Shown one piece after another: positions 31,560 through 39,147 of a stretch of 40,542 bases of DNA. Made by a program: the position numbers and the translations under genes. The stretch spans positions 1 to 40,542 of the forward strand of contig JAILCI010000050.1 of assembly GCA_024686335.1 (NCBI GenBank), in the 5' to 3' direction. The stretch's first letter is position 1; each line of letters begins with the position of its first letter. Origin of the DNA: Bacteroidales bacterium. Its GTDB lineage: Bacteria; Bacteroidota; Bacteroidia; Bacteroidales; WCHB1-69. The notes under the pieces were generated by a model. That model worked only from the letters and a program-made list of their open reading frames with translations. It was not told the DNA's origin and ran no database searches.

Positions 31560-32057
31560 TCAGCAGCACAGCCACGCATAAATACCCGAGCCGATGAGGC
31601 AAGGGATAAGACCGATGAGCATGCCCCATAGGGATTGGACAAAATGATATTTTTTATTGTGATAAGCCTTATCCATGTGTTCCGTTCCAGGCAGGCGCAC
31701 AGCCTTCATATTGGCAAAGAGTATCCAGTCAAGAAAGAAGCAGTCGTACCAATCAATAAAGGTCCAGATGCCGTAACTCAAACCCAATGCAGACCAGAAG
31801 TTATATGCACCGGCCAACTTCATCAGACCAAGCATCAAAACCAATATGAAAAGAGTTGCCAAACCCTTCTTGATCAACACCGTTTTAGTAAAGAATTTGG
31901 ATGGGATTCGCTCGTGAGTCTTGAAGTACTCCTCCTGTATATCTTCAGGATAATCGTGAATCCACCATACAGGATTCTTCACAAGCGGTATCATCACCAT
32001 CAGCGTGAAGGCGATGGTTGCGATGACGGTTTCAAGAATAATGACGGTCCAGTTCAT
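31560..32057 (-). CDS. Four-helix membrane protein of unknown function
   Basis: 165 residues with about four membrane segments (roughly 5-25, 65-85, 88-110, 140-163). The loop between the first two is long and charged (NPVWWIHDYPEDIQEEYFKTHERIPSKF). Trp, Asp and Tyr are notable in the third segment (YGIWTFIDWYDCFFLDWILF). I do not recognise the family. It starts 4 nt after the thioesterase stop and ends 35 nt before the fourth ISF, so the three appear to be one operon. Confidence 0.75.
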   Translation of the reverse strand: MNWTVIILETVIATIAFTLMVMIPLVKNPVWWIHDYPEDIQEEYFKTHERIPSKFFTKTVLIKKGLATLFILVLMLGLMKLAGAYNFWSALGLSYGIWTFIDWYDCFFLDWILFANMKAVRLPGTEHMDKAYHNKKYHFVQSLWGMLIGLIPCLIGSGIYAWLCC

Positions 32058-32061
32058 GATT

Positions 32062-32448
32062 TTATCCCAACTTTTGCATAAACTTCTCGCTCTCTACGAC
32101 AAAGCGTTCGTGGATGCCCTCACCGACGAGCGTTTCTCCTTCAAGGCATTTCACTGCAAATACCAGACGGCGGCGGTCCACCTCGATAAGTTCGGCCTCG
32201 CAGCGGATGGCTGCGCCCACCGGACTGGCTTTCAGATGTTTAATGTTGACGGCAATGCCGACAGTGGTGTTGCCTTCACCGATTTTGTCGCACACGCTCA
32301 TCAGGCAGGTCTTCTCCATCAGGGCAATCATGGCAGGGGTGGCAAACACCTCTAACGCGCCAGAGCCATACACGGCGGCAGTGTCCTTGTGTTCAACTAT
32401 CAGTGATTCGCTGTGGCGGGTTCCTAGTAAATTGTCGTAACCGTTCAT
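32062..32448 (-). CDS. Hotdog thioesterase, FlK (fluoroacetyl-CoA thioesterase)-like
   Basis: 128 residues with a single hotdog domain. Recognisable FlK-like blocks are VYGSGALEVFATPAMIALMEKTCLMSV (helix with catalytic Glu), GEGNTTVGIAVNIKHLKASPVGA and RRRLVFAVKCLEGETLVGEGIHERFVV. Such proteins hydrolyse short acyl-CoA esters in the cytoplasm; the natural substrate is unknown. The start is ATG 32448, supported by a perfect -7 element at 32481-32488; longer readings to 32640 run through that promoter and into the next gene. First gene of an operon with the membrane protein and ISF. Confidence 0.9.
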   Translation of the reverse strand: MNGYDNLLGTRHSESLIVEHKDTAAVYGSGALEVFATPAMIALMEKTCLMSVCDKIGEGNTTVGIAVNIKHLKASPVGAAIRCEAELIEVDRRRLVFAVKCLEGETLVGEGIHERFVVESEKFMQKLG

Positions 32449-32480
32449 ATAAGATGATTTTAGTCTATGAAATGAGGTTG

Positions 32481-32488
32481 CAAAAATA
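32481..32488 (-). promoter_or_regulatory. -7 element TATTTTTG
   Basis: Perfect minus-strand TAnnTTTG 32 nt before the ATG at 32448. Confidence 0.65.
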
Positions 32489-32573
32489 AAATTTATTGTT
32501 GAATTGTTGAACTGTTGAGTTGTTGATCTGAAAATCAAAAACATCTGTGAGCGCAGCAAACAAATAAGATTGC

Positions 32574-33077
32574 TTAGCGTTTTAATTCCCGATAGAACTC
32601 CCACGTGTCGCTGTGACCGTCGCGGTAGGTGAAGCTCCATTGCAGCTTCTGGTCTGTCAGCATGTCGAGGTGAAATTTGTACTCGTAGTCGATGCTCCCG
32701 CCTATGACATCGATAATCCTTTGTGCCACTTTGGGCTCCTTGTCGCCGCCTACCATCACCTCCATGCGGAAATTCTCCTTAATGCCCGAGAAGTAGAAGT
32801 CCTCGCCCTCCAGTCGCCAGCGGCTGGGGCTGACATAGTTGAACACATAGGTTGTCTTGTCGCCATTTTTCAGCGTAACCGCATATACCTGCCGAGCGGA
32901 GTCGAGGGCGGTGCCATCGGGGTAAAAGTCCATCGTGCCGGTCTCGTGCACATCGAAGTGGTTGCCGTCCAAATCATACTCAAAGGCGTGCTGGTAGGTG
33001 TAGTGGCCCGGTACCTCTTGCGCGGAGGCAATAGTCGTAAAAAAAATTAATATCCAAAGAAAAAACATTCTTTTCAT
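32574..33077 (-). CDS. Secreted protein of unknown function
   Basis: 167 residues with a signal peptide (MKRMFFLWILIFFTTIASAQ). The mature part is mostly beta, with acidic and aromatic residues (e.g. ETGTMDFYPDGTALDS, RWRLEGEDFYFSG, KLQWSFTYRDGHSDTWEFYREL), suggesting a small lipocalin- or beta-sandwich-like envelope protein. I do not recognise a family. ATG 33077 overlaps the stop of the preceding membrane protein by 4 nt (ATGA), so it is translationally coupled and last in its operon. Confidence 0.75.
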   Translation of the reverse strand: MKRMFFLWILIFFTTIASAQEVPGHYTYQHAFEYDLDGNHFDVHETGTMDFYPDGTALDSARQVYAVTLKNGDKTTYVFNYVSPSRWRLEGEDFYFSGIKENFRMEVMVGGDKEPKVAQRIIDVIGGSIDYEYKFHLDMLTDQKLQWSFTYRDGHSDTWEFYRELKR

Positions 33078-33490
33078 TTTAGAGTCTGCGTTTTGGATTT
33101 CATGCATATTCCCGCCACCACAGTTTCTGCCAGACCTAACCCAAAGAAGATGTTGCTCATCGCATTGAAGCCCCATACCCACCATTCGAGCACGATCCAG
33201 AGCATCAAAATGATGCCACAGACGAGGACTGCCCAGTGTGCCAGTGGATGCTTTTTGAATAGCAGTAAAGCAGCCACGAATTGGGTGAGTCCGTTCAGTA
33301 CCAACAGCACGAAACCTGATGGCACGAAGTTCCGGAAAAAGAGATCCGGCCAGGGCATTTTAGCCCGCAGCATCTCCAGCAACGGCTCTCCGCCCCACAT
33401 TGCCCCCGTGGGGTCGAGCCACATCATTACGGCACCGGCAACAGCGCCAATGCCAATGAAAAGAGTCAGGATTTTCAAAAACCTTATCAT
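33074..33490 (-). CDS. Small four-helix membrane protein of unknown function
   Basis: 138 residues with about four membrane helices (roughly 4-25, 53-76, 85-106, 108-128). The first helix is followed by MWLDPTGAMWGGEPLLEMLRAKMPWPDLFFRNF, a Trp/Pro-rich extracytoplasmic-looking loop. No catalytic motif is evident. It begins 4 nt after the M50-like gene and overlaps the secreted-protein gene by 4 nt, so the three were probably selected to be made together. Confidence 0.75.
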   Translation of the reverse strand: MIRFLKILTLFIGIGAVAGAVMMWLDPTGAMWGGEPLLEMLRAKMPWPDLFFRNFVPSGFVLLVLNGLTQFVAALLLFKKHPLAHWAVLVCGIILMLWIVLEWWVWGFNAMSNIFFGLGLAETVVAGICMKSKTQTLK

Positions 33491-33494
33491 ACGT

Positions 33495-34010
33495 TTAATT
33501 ATTGAATGCTTTTTTATATCTAGGCAACAGCCACATCCAGAGCACTACCATGTGAAGGACAAAAATCACACCGAAAACGATGGCGGCAACCATTTCTGGC
33601 ACTATCAATTTGATGCCGTTCATATCGCCACCGCCTACAAAGCGATAGATAACAGATAAATACAGCGGGTCAAGCAGCAAAAGTATAATAGAGACATACC
33701 AACTGCAAGCCAAGAGGATAGGTTTGTGACTAGTTGAATTAACCCCAAATGCCATACAGATACGCTTGCTGAGAAGCACCATTATCCATGCTGCTATAAA
33801 TGTAGCTATGGGCCCCGCCAAGCAGAACCATCCCAATTGGGCGTCGGTCAGTTGGTCGCGGTAAATGTCGATTTGCACGCCCAACGCCATGAAGTTTACC
33901 TTTTTGAATACTCCATGTGTCAAAGCATATAGCCAGTGAGCGCCCTCATGGATGAGATAATAGGCCAACAATGCCACAATTATGCCAATATATTGTCTTA
34001 TACGTTTCAT
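33495..34010 (-). CDS. M50-like membrane metalloprotease candidate
   Basis: 171 residues with about four membrane helices. The first carries HEGAH (His21-Glu22-x-x-His25), the HExxH zinc motif embedded in a membrane segment as in site-2-type M50 proteases. A GPIATFIAAWIMV helix follows. The expected second M50 motif (NxxPxPxxDG) is not clear; GGDMNG near 130 is the closest. It may be an active intramembrane protease or a degenerate relative. It is 12 nt downstream of a GNAT gene and 4 nt upstream of a small membrane protein. Confidence 0.72.
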   Translation of the reverse strand: MKRIRQYIGIIVALLAYYLIHEGAHWLYALTHGVFKKVNFMALGVQIDIYRDQLTDAQLGWFCLAGPIATFIAAWIMVLLSKRICMAFGVNSTSHKPILLACSWYVSIILLLLDPLYLSVIYRFVGGGDMNGIKLIVPEMVAAIVFGVIFVLHMVVLWMWLLPRYKKAFNN

Positions 34011-34022
34011 CTCATCTTACTT

Positions 34023-34544
34023 TTAGAATAAAAACCTCAACACTCTTATGGGCTTGTCCTTACCTTCATACTGACTTTCATCGATGTATGTTTCACCGGT
34101 AGCAATGAAGCCGCACTTTTCCATCACGCGGCCTGATGCGGGGTTCTCTACAAAGTGTCCACTGATAAGCGAAGGTGCCGCCCTAGTCTCCCGAATGTGG
34201 TCCAGCATCAGTTGCAGCGCCTCTGTGCAGATTCCTTGATTCCAATAGGGCTTGGCTATCCAATAGCCCACCAGCGCATCCCCTCTACGGGCTGGAATGG
34301 GGAGTTCAAATTTAGGTATATAGCCCATACAACCTATCGGCTCTCCCGTCGTTTTCAGTTCGATAGCCCATGTGGTATCGTTGTGAAACACTGTGCGGAT
34401 GATCTCCAAACTCTCTTCCATATTTTGATGCGGTGCCCATCCGGCGCGAGGGCCTACATCCGGATCAGAAGCATATTTGAACAATGTCTCAGCATCACTC
34501 TCACGCCATGGACGTAAACGTATTCTTTCGTTTTCCATTTTCAT
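34023..34544 (-). CDS. GNAT-family acetyltransferase, RimJ/RimL type
   Basis: 173 residues. It starts MKMENERIRLRPWRESDAETLFKYASDPDV, the standard RimJ/RimL opening, with PIGCMGYIPKF, GYWIAKPYWNQGICTEALQLMLDHI (acetyl-CoA site) and NPASGRVMEKCGFIATGE. It acetylates a protein N-terminus or small amine; the target is unknown. The ATG at 34544 overlaps the stop of the upstream ICMT-like gene by 1 nt (TAATG). Longer readings to 34703 lie inside that gene. Confidence 0.9.
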   Translation of the reverse strand: MKMENERIRLRPWRESDAETLFKYASDPDVGPRAGWAPHQNMEESLEIIRTVFHNDTTWAIELKTTGEPIGCMGYIPKFELPIPARRGDALVGYWIAKPYWNQGICTEALQLMLDHIRETRAAPSLISGHFVENPASGRVMEKCGFIATGETYIDESQYEGKDKPIRVLRFLF

Positions 34545-35038
34545 TATTTTAATTTCGGGAAAAAGCGTCCCGTACTGCGGCAATACTCCTCGTACTCTTC
34601 GCCAAAGTCGCGGCGTAGACGTTTCTCCTCCGTATAAACTTGTACTGACATCACGATGACAAACAGAACAAAAAACAGTACCGACTGCCAAGTCCACAGC
34701 CAAAGGCAGATGCCGATAAGGTATAGGAAAATGCCCGACAGCATTGGATTGCGGCTTAAACGGTAAGGACCATCCGTCATGAGATGTTTGGTGCGAGGGG
34801 CTACTTCATGTCCAAAAGCGTCCAATGGGTTGCCGTCACCCTTGCGACGCATATAGACAATGGCCCAGATGCTCAGAGCCAATCCGATGACAATCAGGAT
34901 AACGCTCAGAATTATCCGCCAAATAGACAACGGCCACAATTCAGGTTTCATGGAGCAGAGCCACATGAGGAATGGGATGAGTCCTACAAATAACACGCCT
35001 CCAATAAGATAGGCGAGAATTTCTCGAAAAAGTCGCAT
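34544..35038 (-). CDS. ICMT/PEMT-like membrane methyltransferase, second copy
   Basis: 164 residues with four or five membrane helices. The SAM-binding signature is TDGPYRLSRNPMLSGIFLYLIGICLW, and the end is EEKRLRRDFGEEYEEYCRSTGRFFPKLK. Shorter than the paralogue at 13627 but with the same family layout; it should methylate a lipid or small molecule at the inner membrane. No clear -7 element precedes it; it lies 44 nt after the M28 peptidase stop and may be read from upstream. Coupled to the GNAT by a TAATG overlap. Confidence 0.86.
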   Translation of the reverse strand: MRLFREILAYLIGGVLFVGLIPFLMWLCSMKPELWPLSIWRIILSVILIVIGLALSIWAIVYMRRKGDGNPLDAFGHEVAPRTKHLMTDGPYRLSRNPMLSGIFLYLIGICLWLWTWQSVLFFVLFVIVMSVQVYTEEKRLRRDFGEEYEEYCRSTGRFFPKLK

Positions 35039-35082
35039 TGTTATAATAATTTTTAATTGAATATTTAATTACTGGAATCACC

Positions 35083-36372
35083 TTAATATTGTTCTATAAA
35101 ATCGCGGACCAAACGGAAAATGGGCTCGTAACTGTCGAAGATAGCACCCTTGTAGTTGTCGTAAATGGTATGATAGTACTTGAAAGCATCGCCTTCCTCA
35201 TTTTCGAAAAGGATACAGGGCACATGGCGCATTGCAAATGGGTAATGATCGCTGTTGCCTGCCAATTCACCCCTGTTCAACGCCTTGAAATATTGTTTTT
35301 CGTCATTAATTCTCTCGAGCAAAGTGTAACCGCGCATGCCCTCATCACTGACCTCACAGTACTGCACCGGATTGTTGTCTCCAATCATATCAATATTGAA
35401 GAGATATTTGATTTGACTCAAAGGAATTGTATATTTGGCCGTGACACCAGGGTTGTCGACAAAGAACTCCGAACCGCGAAGATTGGCGTCTTCTCCTGAA
35501 AAGGAGAGGAAATACATGTCGTATTCCGGACGGTTCTTGGCATAATATTCAGCAAGCGTGACGATGGCAGCCGAACCCGAGGCGTTGTCGTTGGCACCGG
35601 CATAGAAGACCTTCTTGCCGAGGTTCCCGAGATGGTCGTAATGCGCAGTGAACACATAACAGCTGTCGTGTCTTTGACCCGAAATATTAGCAATCACATT
35701 AAAACATTGGTAGTCCTTCAGAAATTTGTTTTCAATGTTGAGTTTCACGCGCTTGGCATCCTTCGGGAATCTGTATGGCACCCAGATGATAGGTTTGTCA
35801 ATTACTTTTTCGCCGTATGCCTTGTAGAATTTCAATGGTTCTTCCCATGTGTAGATTAATCCGGCATTTGCACAACCGTCCTTGCTTTGCATACGATGGA
35901 AATCATTGGGATGTTTATAGCTGAACAGAAAGTCGCACACCACAAAAACATTTTTGTTTTCGGGTTTTGCCAAATCACTGAATATTTTTTCTGAATCATA
36001 ATTAGCAGTGTCAATATAATACAATCCGAACTCGCCTTTAATGCCGGGAGCGAACTCGCGCATGGTAAAATCAACACCAGGAATCTGTTTTTTGCCATCT
36101 ACAGACATACTCATCTTGCCAGGAAAAGTGTTGATATCAAGGTTGAAGGGCTGGAAGGCAATCCAATCTACTCCTGCCTTCTGATACTCTCTTACAAGAT
36201 ATTCTCCAGCCTTATTGGCCCCGTTTTTGGCATATCCACGACCTTGGTATTTTGCCGAACTCAGCTTCTTGACAATATGCTTGTAATGGGGCAAATTCTG
36301 TGCTTGTACGGAGGTGTGCTGCACCATAACGACAGCAACTACCATCAGCATTAAAAACAAACCTTTTTTCAT
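35083..36372 (-). CDS. Secreted M28-family zinc aminopeptidase
   Basis: 429 residues with a signal peptide (1-24, VQAQ). The C-terminal M28 catalytic domain (about 225-429) shows the co-catalytic zinc ligands in order: TAHYDHLG (His), AGANDNASG (bridging Asp), SFSGEDANLRGSEFF (Glu-Asp, general base and ligand), FNIDMIGDNN (Asp) and YYHTIYDNY (His). The N-terminal half contains a PA-like insert around 90-190. It probably removes N-terminal residues from peptides in the periplasm or outside. It follows the GNAT-zinc ribbon gene by 26 nt on the same strand, so it may be co-transcribed. Confidence 0.93.
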   Translation of the reverse strand: MKKGLFLMLMVVAVVMVQHTSVQAQNLPHYKHIVKKLSSAKYQGRGYAKNGANKAGEYLVREYQKAGVDWIAFQPFNLDINTFPGKMSMSVDGKKQIPGVDFTMREFAPGIKGEFGLYYIDTANYDSEKIFSDLAKPENKNVFVVCDFLFSYKHPNDFHRMQSKDGCANAGLIYTWEEPLKFYKAYGEKVIDKPIIWVPYRFPKDAKRVKLNIENKFLKDYQCFNVIANISGQRHDSCYVFTAHYDHLGNLGKKVFYAGANDNASGSAAIVTLAEYYAKNRPEYDMYFLSFSGEDANLRGSEFFVDNPGVTAKYTIPLSQIKYLFNIDMIGDNNPVQYCEVSDEGMRGYTLLERINDEKQYFKALNRGELAGNSDHYPFAMRHVPCILFENEEGDAFKYYHTIYDNYKGAIFDSYEPIFRLVRDFIEQY

Positions 36373-36398
36373 AATAATGTGTTATTATTTTGTGTCAA

Positions 36399-37289
36399 TT
36401 ATTTCCTCCATCGTTTCAGAATTGGGAAAAAGCCCTTGGCCATTTCGACATACTCATCCTTTGTCATCGGTTTGGGCATCAGTTTGTTCATCTCTTCAAT
36501 GAAATGGGCGCAATGCTCAATCATCCCCTCCATGGTGCATTCCTGCAAAAATTTTCCATCAGCATAGCAATACTTGCAATAGTCGAAGTTAGTGCTGCCG
36601 TCAGCATTGGTGCCAAAATCCTCTATATGCGCCATCTTCATTCCGCAACTCTGACAAAATTGCGGAAGCTGGCCCTCCTGAAATGCCTTCTCTTTTTTCG
36701 GAAATGTTGCCTCGTATGCCTCGAAAGCCTCAGGATTCTCCTCGGCCACAAAATATCCTTTCGGTGGACAATAAGTTGCCTCCGTAACACCATGTTTTTT
36801 CAGCCAACCTGGGATAAGTTCCTGCGCAAGGAAGTAAGGAACTTCGGCCTCTTTAGGTTCTGTATGATAATGTATACATAACTTGCTGGCAAGTCCAAAG
36901 CCAGCTTTACTATAGAAGTCGATATTGCCCTCCATGCAGAGGAAACCGACGCCCATCTCACGGGCTTTCTCCAGCGAACAGTTAAGCAGTTCCAAACCGT
37001 AACCTTTACGTTTGTAGTCTGGATGTATGCTGATGGGACCGAAAGTCCACGAAGGAATGCGGGTGCCATTGTCGAGGAGAAGTTCTGCCTTTGAGAACAT
37101 CACGTGCCCGATAATCCTGCCGTCATCTTCCATCACAAAATCGAGCTCAGGGATAAAGTTGGGATTGTCTCTATACTGATTGAGAACGTAATGTTCCGTG
37201 CATCCTGGACGATATACGTTCCAGAACGCTTCGCGGGTGAGATTTTCCACCTCACGGTAGTCTTGAGGTTGCTCTAATCGTATATTCAT
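36399..37289 (-). CDS. GNAT acetyltransferase fused to a C-terminal zinc-ribbon (zinc_ribbon_2) domain
   Basis: 296 residues. The N-terminal half is GNAT (REAFWNVYRPGC, PSWTFGPISIHPDYKRKGYGLELLNCSLEKA with KRKGYG). The C-terminal 80 residues are FCQSCGMKMAHIEDFGTNADGSTNFDYCKYCYADGKFLQECTMEGMIEHC, the 'putative zinc ribbon' domain (CX2C...CX2C). It is a natural fusion of two domains that also occur alone in Bacteroidota and Firmicutes. The acceptor is unknown. The start is ATG 37289, 4 nt after the CAT-like stop; a longer reading to 37364 overlaps that gene. Confidence 0.9.
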   Translation of the reverse strand: MNIRLEQPQDYREVENLTREAFWNVYRPGCTEHYVLNQYRDNPNFIPELDFVMEDDGRIIGHVMFSKAELLLDNGTRIPSWTFGPISIHPDYKRKGYGLELLNCSLEKAREMGVGFLCMEGNIDFYSKAGFGLASKLCIHYHTEPKEAEVPYFLAQELIPGWLKKHGVTEATYCPPKGYFVAEENPEAFEAYEATFPKKEKAFQEGQLPQFCQSCGMKMAHIEDFGTNADGSTNFDYCKYCYADGKFLQECTMEGMIEHCAHFIEEMNKLMPKPMTKDEYVEMAKGFFPILKRWRK

Positions 37290-37293
37290 AACT

Positions 37294-37911
37294 TTACATC
37301 TGATTAATCGTTTGTTGTAGTGTTTCCAAATACTGGGCTCCCTGTCCGCCGTCCATTTGAACATGATGGAATTGAAATGATATCGGCAACGTGTTTTTGA
37401 ACCATCCCTTACGGTATTTTCCCCACATCACCATCGGATTGAGGAACTTGTCGGTGTACTGGTTGACCACACAGTCGAGCTCCGTTTGTATCATAGCTGA
37501 CGTTCCTACTATCATATAACCGTCAATAAAAATGCTTTTACACTCGCGGGCCACCTGCTCAGTACGTTCTATATAATCGCGGTTAAACTGCTGAATATCT
37601 TCCGAAAAAGGAACGTCGCAGGAGTTGATGCCGCCCTTTTTGTTTTTCACCACTACATTGACAGCAATACTGTCATAACGGTATAATTTGCCGTTTTCGG
37701 GTAGAAGATAAAGTTCTTGAGTTTGAATGGCCGCCTTGCCAACACACCAACACAGGAGCATATTGAGTTTCATTCCGCTCTTTCGACTATGTTTTACCAA
37801 ACGGTTCACATTCATTGTTTTCACCAGTGTCACCATCGGCATCGGTGCATTTAGCCACATCTCAAAAGCGAATGCTCTATTTGTTTCTTGGGGATTGACC
37901 TCTTTTTTCAT
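37294..37911 (-). CDS. Chloramphenicol acetyltransferase-like (CAT family) protein
   Basis: 205 residues of the trimeric CAT fold. The catalytic motif HHVQMDGGQGAQYLETLQ is at 182-199 (second His is the base). FEMWLNAPMPMVTLVKTMNV at the N-terminus, VNVVVKNKKGG and NPMVMWGKYRKGWFKNTLPISFQFHH follow the family. True antibiotic resistance cannot be inferred; many chromosomal homologues have unknown acceptors. The start is ATG 37911, 38 nt after a perfect -7 element. First gene of a minus-strand run with the GNAT-zinc ribbon and M28 genes. Confidence 0.9.
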   Translation of the reverse strand: MKKEVNPQETNRAFAFEMWLNAPMPMVTLVKTMNVNRLVKHSRKSGMKLNMLLCWCVGKAAIQTQELYLLPENGKLYRYDSIAVNVVVKNKKGGINSCDVPFSEDIQQFNRDYIERTEQVARECKSIFIDGYMIVGTSAMIQTELDCVVNQYTDKFLNPMVMWGKYRKGWFKNTLPISFQFHHVQMDGGQGAQYLETLQQTINQM

Positions 37912-37949
37912 GACTATGATTACTCTTCGATTAATAATAACAGCGGCTG

Positions 37950-37957
37950 CAAAAATA
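37950..37957 (-). promoter_or_regulatory. -7 element TATTTTTG
   Basis: Perfect minus-strand TAnnTTTG upstream of the CAT-like ATG at 37911. Downstream genes have small gaps and no clear promoters, so it may drive up to eight genes to 32574. Confidence 0.65.
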
Positions 37958-38000
37958 CAACTTCCCAAGCATCTTTTAACAATCCATTGCGAATATTTTA

Positions 38001-38008
38001 TACTTTTG
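38001..38008 (+). promoter_or_regulatory. -7 element TACTTTTG
   Basis: TAnnTTTG match on the plus strand, 38 nt before the small upstream ORF (38047) and 118 nt before the lipoprotein ATG (38127). Confidence 0.55.
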
Positions 38009-38046
38009 CACCAGAAATCTCAAGATTCTACCTAATACTGATATTA

Positions 38047-38130
38047 ATGCAAAAACTCCACTTTCTCACTGCATGTTTTTTGCATGAAAACGAGAGCCGA
38101 ACAAGTAGATCTTTAAACTTAATATTATGA
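38047..38130 (+). CDS. Candidate 27-residue upstream ORF in the leader of the lipoprotein gene
   Basis: ATG at 38047 opens a 27-codon frame that ends in TGA at 38130, overlapping the downstream ATG by 4 nt (ATGA at 38127-38130). It lies wholly inside the leader expected from the -7 element at 38001. The peptide starts MQKLHFLTACFL and ends in SLNLIL. It could be a coupling or regulatory leader peptide, or chance; no homology is claimed. Confidence 0.4.
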   Translation: MQKLHFLTACFLHENESRTSRSLNLIL

Positions 38131-38966
38131 ATCAATCCAGTGTCATCCTCAAACTCTTCAAACAGTTATCTTTGATTTTCCTGTTGTGCATCATCGTTGT
38201 CGGTTGCACCCCTAAGACACCCGTACAGGACAACGGCGAAGATACTTCCGTTCAAGGATTGCCTTGTGCGGAGGAACCTGGAAACACCGAGGAAAACAAG
38301 GATCCTGAAGTAGATCCCCAGAATCCAAATTCTTCTGTTAAAGCTGAAAAATACCTTGTCAACTTAGATGCTACCAAGAAAGTCAATTTGAACGAAAAGG
38401 GCAAATTTATAGTTGGGATTGGATTGGAAGGCCAGTATCACCCAACGGAGCACTCTAATATGGTTCATGACAGCGATACCATTGAATCCAGCAGTGCTGC
38501 ATATGCACGTATCACACCAGATAGTGTAAATTTCAAGTTTGAACCAAAATCTAAGATTGTTCCGATAGTTCCGACAGGATCGGAGGTAGTATTTATCATG
38601 ACACCATTAAAAGAGGGAACATACGATGTTAGTGCTACCATAGAACTATTTGATAATGAAGAATGCACAGGAATCGGCATTCCCAAGGCATCAGGCGAAG
38701 TGAGTGTAATGGTGACAGTAGACAGGGCTGGAAATGTCAAGAGTCACTTTCGGGAAATGGGGTCTGAGTTCTGGAAACAGCTCAAGAAATTCTGGGCTGC
38801 CCTGTTGGTTATCGTCTTTGGCGCTTTACTGTTCGTGATCCGCAAATTTGTAAAGAAGAATACAGGCTATACTGGAGAAACTACAGAGAAAACGGATAAG
38901 AATCCTAATGATAAGGTGAAGACAAAGAGTAAGAAAAAAGTTGAGACACCTACAAAGGAAGAATAG
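38127..38966 (+). CDS. Orphan lipoprotein-like protein with C-terminal membrane helix and basic tail
   Basis: 279 residues. The N-terminus has a lipoprotein-type signal (IIVVGC, Cys27), then a Pro/Asn/Glu-rich linker (30-72), a beta-rich domain (about 73-205, with a probable Ig-like pattern ending in SGEVSVMVTVD), a membrane helix (FWAALLVIVFGALLFVIRKFV, about 222-243) and a Lys/Thr-rich tail (245-279). A lipobox plus a C-terminal TM and basic cytoplasmic tail implies anchoring in the inner membrane at both ends. I do not recognise the family; it loosely recalls BatD-type proteins in layout only. It stands alone before pyrG. Confidence 0.72.
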   Translation: MNQSSVILKLFKQLSLIFLLCIIVVGCTPKTPVQDNGEDTSVQGLPCAEEPGNTEENKDPEVDPQNPNSSVKAEKYLVNLDATKKVNLNEKGKFIVGIGLEGQYHPTEHSNMVHDSDTIESSSAAYARITPDSVNFKFEPKSKIVPIVPTGSEVVFIMTPLKEGTYDVSATIELFDNEECTGIGIPKASGEVSVMVTVDRAGNVKSHFREMGSEFWKQLKKFWAALLVIVFGALLFVIRKFVKKNTGYTGETTEKTDKNPNDKVKTKSKKKVETPTKEE

Positions 38967-39117
38967 GGGGAGACTCATATCTCTCTATCTGGATTTAATT
39001 AGTCTTCTTGCTTCCATTATTTATCTAGATGAAGCAATAGAGTACTATCCACACTTTTTCAGACAAATTCTTCATTTTTTTTAGAAAAAAATAGGAGATT
39101 TTATTGTGATTTTTTTT

Positions 39118-39125
39118 TATTTTCG
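39118..39125 (+). promoter_or_regulatory. Near-consensus -7 element TATTTTCG of pyrG
   Basis: One mismatch to TAnnTTTG (final T to C), 22 nt before the pyrG ATG at 39148. Confidence 0.4.
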
Positions 39126-39147
39126 CCGCTTTTTAATTCCCATCGCT

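Noticed and set aside
37294-37911. CAT-like gene as a chloramphenicol resistance determinant
   Set aside because: The family signature is clear, but chromosomal homologues commonly have other acceptors and no mobile-element context links it to resistance.
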